In this document: one piece after another, positions 58,434 through 64,000 of the stretch
How the letters are laid out: each line of letters starts with the position of its first letter
Position numbering within the stretch: the stretch's first letter is position 1
Assembly: GCA_022695795.1 (NCBI GenBank)
Contig: MU404087.1
Coordinates: forward strand, 124,001-188,000
DNA length: 64,000 bases
Reading direction: 5' to 3'
DNA from: Biscogniauxia marginata
Lineage: Eukaryota; Ascomycota; Sordariomycetes; Xylariales; Xylariaceae
The notes under the pieces: model-generated
The model's database searches: none
What the model was told of the DNA's origin: nothing
The model's input: the letters and a program-made list of their open reading frames with translations, nothing else
Made by a program: the position numbers and the translations under genes

Positions 58434-61400
58434 TTTTGCGATAATCGAACACTGGCTAGTGATGTTGGTGATAAGGTGCAAAGTGATCCGAAGGTCACAA
58501 ATGGTGAGTGAGGGTGGGAAACAAGGGAAATCTATAGCAAGAGGGCGAGTATACACCCGGGGATCCAGAACCCTCAGGGGCAAAGAAGAGTTTCTGGTCT
58601 AAGAGAACTGGTTATAAATGCATTGTATAGAACACAATAGATATGAGCGAGCCGCTTCTTTGCGAGACGAGCGATGCTTTGTGACTTTGTCGGGTCAGAG
58701 TTCGGTGTTCCTTTGTCCTCGGAGCGGAATGAAAGAAGTAGTTGGTCCCGTGTGTAAAGAACGAGATGACCTACAATGCGTCGTGTTTGTCTGTTGCTGC
58801 TACACAATAGTCATTGACGGCGGGTTAGGCCGGGGAACCAAGGGCTCGTATATTTCGAATCTATTTTCAGACAAGGAAAGTGAGGGGTTGGAGGTATGAG
58901 GTGCAATAAGCGTGAGTTGATATATTGGCTGCTTATAAGGATCGTGATTGTTCGGTAGATGGGAGCGTGACTATCGTGGTTGGTGATGGGGGGAGGGTGG
59001 GCTCTAGGTACTACCGGCAAAATCTCCTTGCTGACAAGAGTATGTGTGTGTGCGTGGGTGGGTAAGTGGGTGTTGTATACCGACGAGGAGATATTTGCTG
59101 GAAGAATTATGAACGAATGACTGGAATAAGGAAGCGTGCCCAGCCGCGTTCAAAATCTTCGATGCAGTACTGAAAAGCGAAGTTGTTTCTGGAATAAAGA
59201 ATGCGTGAGAAAAGGGTAAGGATCAAGCAAGACCAATGACGGATGCTTGATCAAATTGTGATTCTCGTTCGCGCTTGAAGCTATGACGATAGGTGCCTGT
59301 TCCCCAGTAACGAGCAGTAATGGGCGCCCTGATAATCGAGTGACTACGGTGACCCCTAGTGACGACTTTTTTTAAACTGGACGAAAGGGTACAAAAGATG
59401 AGAAGGGGAAAAAGAGAGCGGCGATCACTCAATATACCTAGCAGTAGGTAGTCGGTCTCTCGCAAAGGGAGGGCTTGAAGGGGATGATGGGGTTTATGAG
59501 GATAGAAATCCACATCCCAATCTCGTAATGCCCCTGACGCCTCTGGCTACGCCTCCTCGGCCCCTACGGGCATATTCCAGGATAGACCCTGGTGGCTTGC
59601 TTCTTGTGCCTGGCAGTCCTGGGCCATTGAATCTGGGAATTACACAATGAGCAGGGTGGAGCAGTGGAAGCTTGTCAGTTCAAGTTCTAGCCCTGGTATG
59701 GAATTGATTTGCAGCCGGCGACTTTCGGCTGGGTGGTGGCCAGGGAGTAAAATGATGTACAACTGGCGATTTGCGCTTGGGTTCGAGATCAGGGAATTGA
59801 TTAGCACGGATGGTACGACTGATGATGGACTTCCCTGGCAGACCGCAGGCTGCAGGTACGATTCCTCCCGCCGCTCGTCTGCATGTCTGTTTTGTTTCCC
59901 TGGGAAATCTGGGGCTCTGGGTTGATTGAGTCGATCGATCTGTCGACGCCGGACGGAGGTGGCCTGGAGGGTGCTCGAATGAGTCGCTGCTGGGCCCCCA
60001 CTTTCGACCCATTGGACCGAATAGATTTCAGGAGACACCTGCTGGTCTGAGCTGATAGGCCGTTGGGGCTTTGGCTTGGCTTGAAAACAACCCTGTCGTA
60101 AACGAAACAACGCATGTGATTGGTAGGTTGTTTTAGCAGACCGCTGTCGTCCTGTCCTCTAGGTACCTCTCAGGAGGCCCTTTCGACCAACCTTCCACGA
60201 AAACGCCCCCTGTCTCTTCTTAGTGCATCCCTTACCTCGTGGACGAGGCTTACTGACGGCTCTGATTGGCTTTTAGCCGGACGTTTTTAAACCTTTTAAG
60301 TATTTACCCAAAGTGTTCAAACCGCAGCACAGCTTCTTCTTCCCCCGGCGCTGTCGTTTTATCCTCCAAACCTAATCATCGTCTGGAATACTTTAGGCTA
60401 TAGAGTGGCTTCACGCCAACAGTCAAGTCAAGCACGCGCAACGTTTTTCTCTACTTACCTAGTAGACGACTCAGCGCTTGTCGGGGCCAGCCCTCTTAAC
60501 CTACCTAGGTTCATGGATGCCACTGACTCTCACTCGACTAAAGGTCTGCATCGGTCTCACCCTTAGCGACATCACGGCCGACGCAACGATGCGATAACGA
60601 AGATGAAGGGATACTCACGGGTATGAGGCCCAGCGGATTATGGCTAGACTGCAATTATCACGAAACATTTTTCTTCCCTTCCCGCATATTATACGCCTGC
60701 CTGGTCCCGTCTTCTCCTAGGAGGGGGAGGGGAAGGGGAAGGGGGATTGTAAATGCTGAGACGGATTAATTATTCAAAGCAAAGAAGATTGATAGCAGAA
60801 CGAGCATTAGCTAAGGTTAGCGCTTGGCCCGATACGGGCCCCATTCAATTAATTTACTTACCTAGGTAGTTCTAGGTTAGCGTCTTCCAAGCTGCCAAGT
60901 TCCAATTGACCTCTTTTTTTCTTCATCCCATTTATTCGTTAGCTCCCCTTGTTGCGCCCCCTACATTTTACCATAATAATACTTTTACTTATACACGTAC
61001 ATACATGTGTAAGCTGTATTGCACACTCAGGTGGTACGATGAACCGTCATCACTGCATCGTATGACCGGAAAGATGGCACATTCATTACTATCATTTTTC
61101 CCGGGACTAACAAGTGGTGTTTACGAAAGTCAAGCAAGCTTGCTGTTGATTGGCCGGCGATCTGCTCCGAGAGTCTTTGTTTCAGCTGTGAGGCCCAAAT
61201 CCCAAGCATTCGGAAAAGGCCAAGGTTAATATCAGGACAACATGACGTCCATAAGGTAACCTCCGACCCAGTCTGATATGCTGTATCTGTTGCGCGCTTC
61301 CTCCGAAAAGGTCCTTCTTCGCTATGCAGAACGCTTTCCTCGCAGCCCCCACAGCCACTTGGCAACGGACGTCTTACTTTAACGAAAAAGTAGTCAACTA

Positions 61401-62580
61401 CTCCCCCGTACGCCTTTCTACATCGAGATGCTCACACCGAGTCCATCCGGAATGAGCTGCGACACGAGCCCTAATCTAGTATACATCCATACAGCCTTGG
61501 TCCGATAGGTATCGATTTACAGCTTGCTTTAGTAAGTGCCTACGCAAGTAGTAGCTATTTAGAGCTGGAGGTACAGGACGCCTACCTGAAACATTGACTA
61601 CCTCTTAGCCTAGGTTCAATTACGAATGCTCAAGGTTCCCCAGGACCCGTTGCAATGGGTAGGGCGAGGCGACTAGCTGCCGAAACCTGCCGTAAAGTCA
61701 GCTGTAACGGTCTAGACTTTGGGTCCAGCTCGGCCTGTTGTTGTATGAGTACGTACACCTCCCTAGCCAGGGCACTTAACTCTATATGCAAAATCATCGG
61801 CGGCGATTCGACGACAAAACTAAAGAGCACATACATAGTTGATTCTTGATGTTTTCATAAGCCGGCATGCAATCCTCCGAAGAATGATCATGTATGCTGC
61901 ATCACCATCACAGACTTATACCAAGCGGCGCCGCCTTTCACGCTCTAGTCTTGACTCTATTAGTATGATCAAGACGAAATGAGAATAATCGCCCATCGAC
62001 GATACTTAGTCTAGTGTCTGGCTACATAGTTAGCCGACTGCTATACAATACTAGGTATCGTCTGAGACGACACCTAAAATGGGTTCCGGAACGATGCCGA
62101 AAGCAAACTTTCTTAGGTAGGATTTTATCATCCTCTTGGCATCGAGGCTAGAAAAGCCAGTAGGATATAACGTGGTCTTCACTAGTTTAGTCATCTTATG
62201 GACGTTTAGAAACCTTCGTATGAAACGGTAAAACCACAGGTTGTAATGGAATGTGGTGTGAAATCATAGAAATCCCATCCCGTCTTCGATCAAGTTAAGA
62301 CACTGACGTAACGTATGTACCTGCTGGGGTGGATCGACTTCTCTGGAACAGTGACGATTTTCCAGCGAACCTTCTGGCCACTTTACTTCAAACTTTGGAA
62401 TGAAATCAACCTTACATGATCTCAACCGTCATCGCTAGAACTCTCGAGCCTGTAATGTTACTACTCAACGGCTAAAGCAGTCATCAAGTCGAGTGTCATC
62501 AATGCCTCCCTAGCACGGCACTTTTGCACCACTTCGATCTCTGGCATGGTTCGGCGACCAAATATTACCTCAGTTAGTGG
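58434..62580. other. Long spacer with no supported gene
   Basis: FRE-like gene promoter on the left (GATAA cores near 58470 and 59325). Around 59.6-60.1 kb and 61.0-61.8 kb frames are open on both strands without recognisable domains. A CT-rich promoter-like stretch with a CCAAT-box complement lies near 60260-60400, but no gene follows that I can identify. Confidence 0.45.
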
Positions 62581-62637
62581 TATCAATAAGTTGCATGCAG
62601 AACAAAAGGTTCCTGCATGCCCGCTAACTTATTGATG
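62581..62637. repeat. Imperfect inverted repeat able to form a long hairpin
   Basis: Outer arms 62581-62592 and 62626-62637 match at 11 of 12 positions; inner arms 62593-62600 and 62613-62620 match perfectly. A 12-nt loop and a 5-nt bulge (62621-62625) complete it. The right arm overlaps the stop codon of the ARG5,6 relic. Confidence 0.8.
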
Positions 62638-63375
62638 TGTGCAGATGTAATTCCAGATCACATGCAAACCGTGGAGCCGCCCCAAGCCCTGGCTTGTGAC
62701 AGTGGGAATGCCCTCAAACTCCGCATAACCAAGCGCAAGATTCATATTCTCTGATAGAACGTTTTAATAACCCGTCAAAGGTCATCATCAAAGGGAAACA
62801 CTTACGTAGGCACGGAGTTCTCGCACCTTTATTAAGATTGTACAATGTTGAGCAACTCGTTATAATTAGTATAACTGGACTTTTCAACGGTTGTTGAGCA
62901 CTTACATAACCACGCGCTTGCCGTTGTTATCGGTAGCGAAGCCCCCTATCTCACGGTGATGCAATGAGGAAATTGATCTCACCAAGGGTGCCTCACCCAC
63001 GATACTGACTAGTGGCTCGTGAGCATAGCGCTCTTGGTAAAGATGGCGAATGTTGCGTGAAGTCAATGTCTTGTTCAAAGGGATGTTAATAGTAAGGTGG
63101 ATAGAACGGAACCAACTGGCCACATTTGAGGTAAAAGGTAAACCAAGGTGGTGACTGGTCTCATGTTCATAGATATGACCTGTCAGACTATATGCTATGA
63201 GATTGTCTTTGAGGATGTTGGGATCGTTCTTGAGAGATTGTTTCGTGCCAGCGCTAGAATATCCTGACACTAAAGATAATAGGCTCGCCTCCGAGATGGT
63301 TAAGTAAAGGAGCAGTACTAAGCTGAGCGGCAGTATCAGCCAGGGTTGGAGACTGGAGAATCTCTGAGCACTTGG
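62629..63375 (-). pseudogene. Decayed 3' fragment of an ARG5,6-type gene (N-acetyl-gamma-glutamyl-phosphate reductase domain)
   Basis: The intact gene encodes the mitochondrial arginine-pathway precursor of acetylglutamate kinase and the reductase; only the C-terminal part of the reductase remains. Segments 63270-62906, 62855-62806 and 62750-62629 still join in frame over preserved splice sites, giving SGYSSAGTKQ, IVGEAPLVR, GKRVVI, then a corrupted CSTLYNLNKGARTPCL and an intact NMNLALGYAEFEGIP. Upstream (about 63270-63375) the match continues as TAAQLSTAPLLNHLGGEP but in another frame, and the catalytic-cysteine position of the NPGC motif reads TGA. Conserved positions such as the HIHERE segment are altered. 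No upstream coding sequence follows to 64000, so the copy is truncated and frameshifted. Confidence 0.8.
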
Positions 63376-64000
63376 TATCCTAGGTAGGTAGTCGTAAATT
63401 TTAGTACACTAGCTAATCTATAGACACAATCCATCCCTCATTTACAACCCATCTTTTCTCTTGTTGGTTTTGCCCGAATACAAAGACCATAAGTCTTTAT
63501 CCGCCTAAGTATTATCATTAGATAATTCGTGGATCTTGAACAATACCTTAAGTGATAAGTTCAGGTTTTCATATGGAAGTCTCTACGGAGAAGCATAGGG
63601 AAGCTTGGGAATCTACCTACCCGAGATCTATTAGTATATCCGCATATGACCCGCATATGTGCATATATTCACGTATACATAATAGTGGGGTATCTCAGCG
63701 CGTAAACGCGATATCAGAAGGCGCTTTCGTTAGAAGGTTTGTTTGGGCACGCATATTAAAACTTCAGGAGATGTCACGACTTGGGGTTGTTCACTTGCCT
63801 CAAAGTAACTCTAAATAATTCCCGAGTGAAAAACAAGACCTCGATCGTGTCTAGACTACCCACAAAGAATCGAGAGGTGGCAGATTTTTCACCTAAGCTA
63901 CACTCCCGTTACGCACCACTGACTCCGCCCTAGTAGTAATGGCCATGCTCACCTTGAATGTTTCGAATCAACGAAGCCCGCAGCGATGAGAAACTCATTA
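63376..64000. other. Right-edge spacer
   Basis: Begins with a CCTAGGTAGGTAG word exactly where similarity to ARG5,6 stops. The rest is AT-rich; an 88-codon plus-strand frame at 63552-63818 has no recognisable content. Confidence 0.5.

Noticed and set aside
61630..61836. 68-codon minus-strand frame with a protein-like look
   Set aside because: No partner exon, no recognisable family, and an overlapping open frame on the other strand.

Overview
The window is nuclear DNA from a filamentous ascomycete (Pezizomycotina, probably Sordariomycetes). Evidence: short GT-AG introns with CTAAC-type branch sites, a fungal Zn2Cys6 regulator, fungus-specific enzymes (D-arabinono-1,4-lactone oxidase, ferric-reductase-type flavocytochromes), and long AT-richer intergenic spacers full of microsatellites and a recurring TACCTA/TAGGTA word. 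There are no bacterial operons, CRISPR arrays, rRNA genes or tRNA genes that I can support.

Layout, left to right. 0-11 kb, all on the minus strand: an unrecognised gene cut by the left edge, ALO1, FRS2 (ten exons), RRP43, and a three-exon SnoaL-like gene. 13.8-24 kb, plus strand: a ferric-reductase-like protein with a long disordered insert, a DUF202 membrane protein, SPP1 (Set1/COMPASS PHD subunit) and REC8 (meiotic kleisin). 24.9-26.9 kb, minus: the Rab escort protein MRS6. About 5 kb without a clear gene follows, then SEC2 on the plus strand, so two Rab-pathway genes (escort protein and Sec4-type exchange factor) are divergent neighbours. 35.6-37.6 kb, minus: a cytochrome P450 swollen by Asp/Gly/Glu tracts. 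38.7-40.3 kb: doubtful coding-like scraps. 42.2-45.2 kb, plus: an 11-exon Zn2Cys6 transcription factor. 47.6-50.7 kb, minus: KAP95 (importin beta). 52.65-54.8 kb, minus: LEU4, with an 8-nt first exon and a separate last exon. 56.5-58.4 kb, minus: a second ferric-reductase-like gene. 62.6-63.4 kb, minus: a decayed 3' fragment of an ARG5,6-type gene.

Most genes are unlinked core functions: translation, RNA decay, nuclear import, vesicle traffic, meiosis, leucine synthesis and erythroascorbate synthesis. I see no complete biosynthetic cluster. The P450 and the Zn2Cys6 factor face away from each other across 4.6 kb and could be functionally linked, but nothing in the sequence proves it. Exon models were built by hand from splice signals, frame continuity and family knowledge. 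They sum to whole codons in every completed gene, but no transcript data were available.
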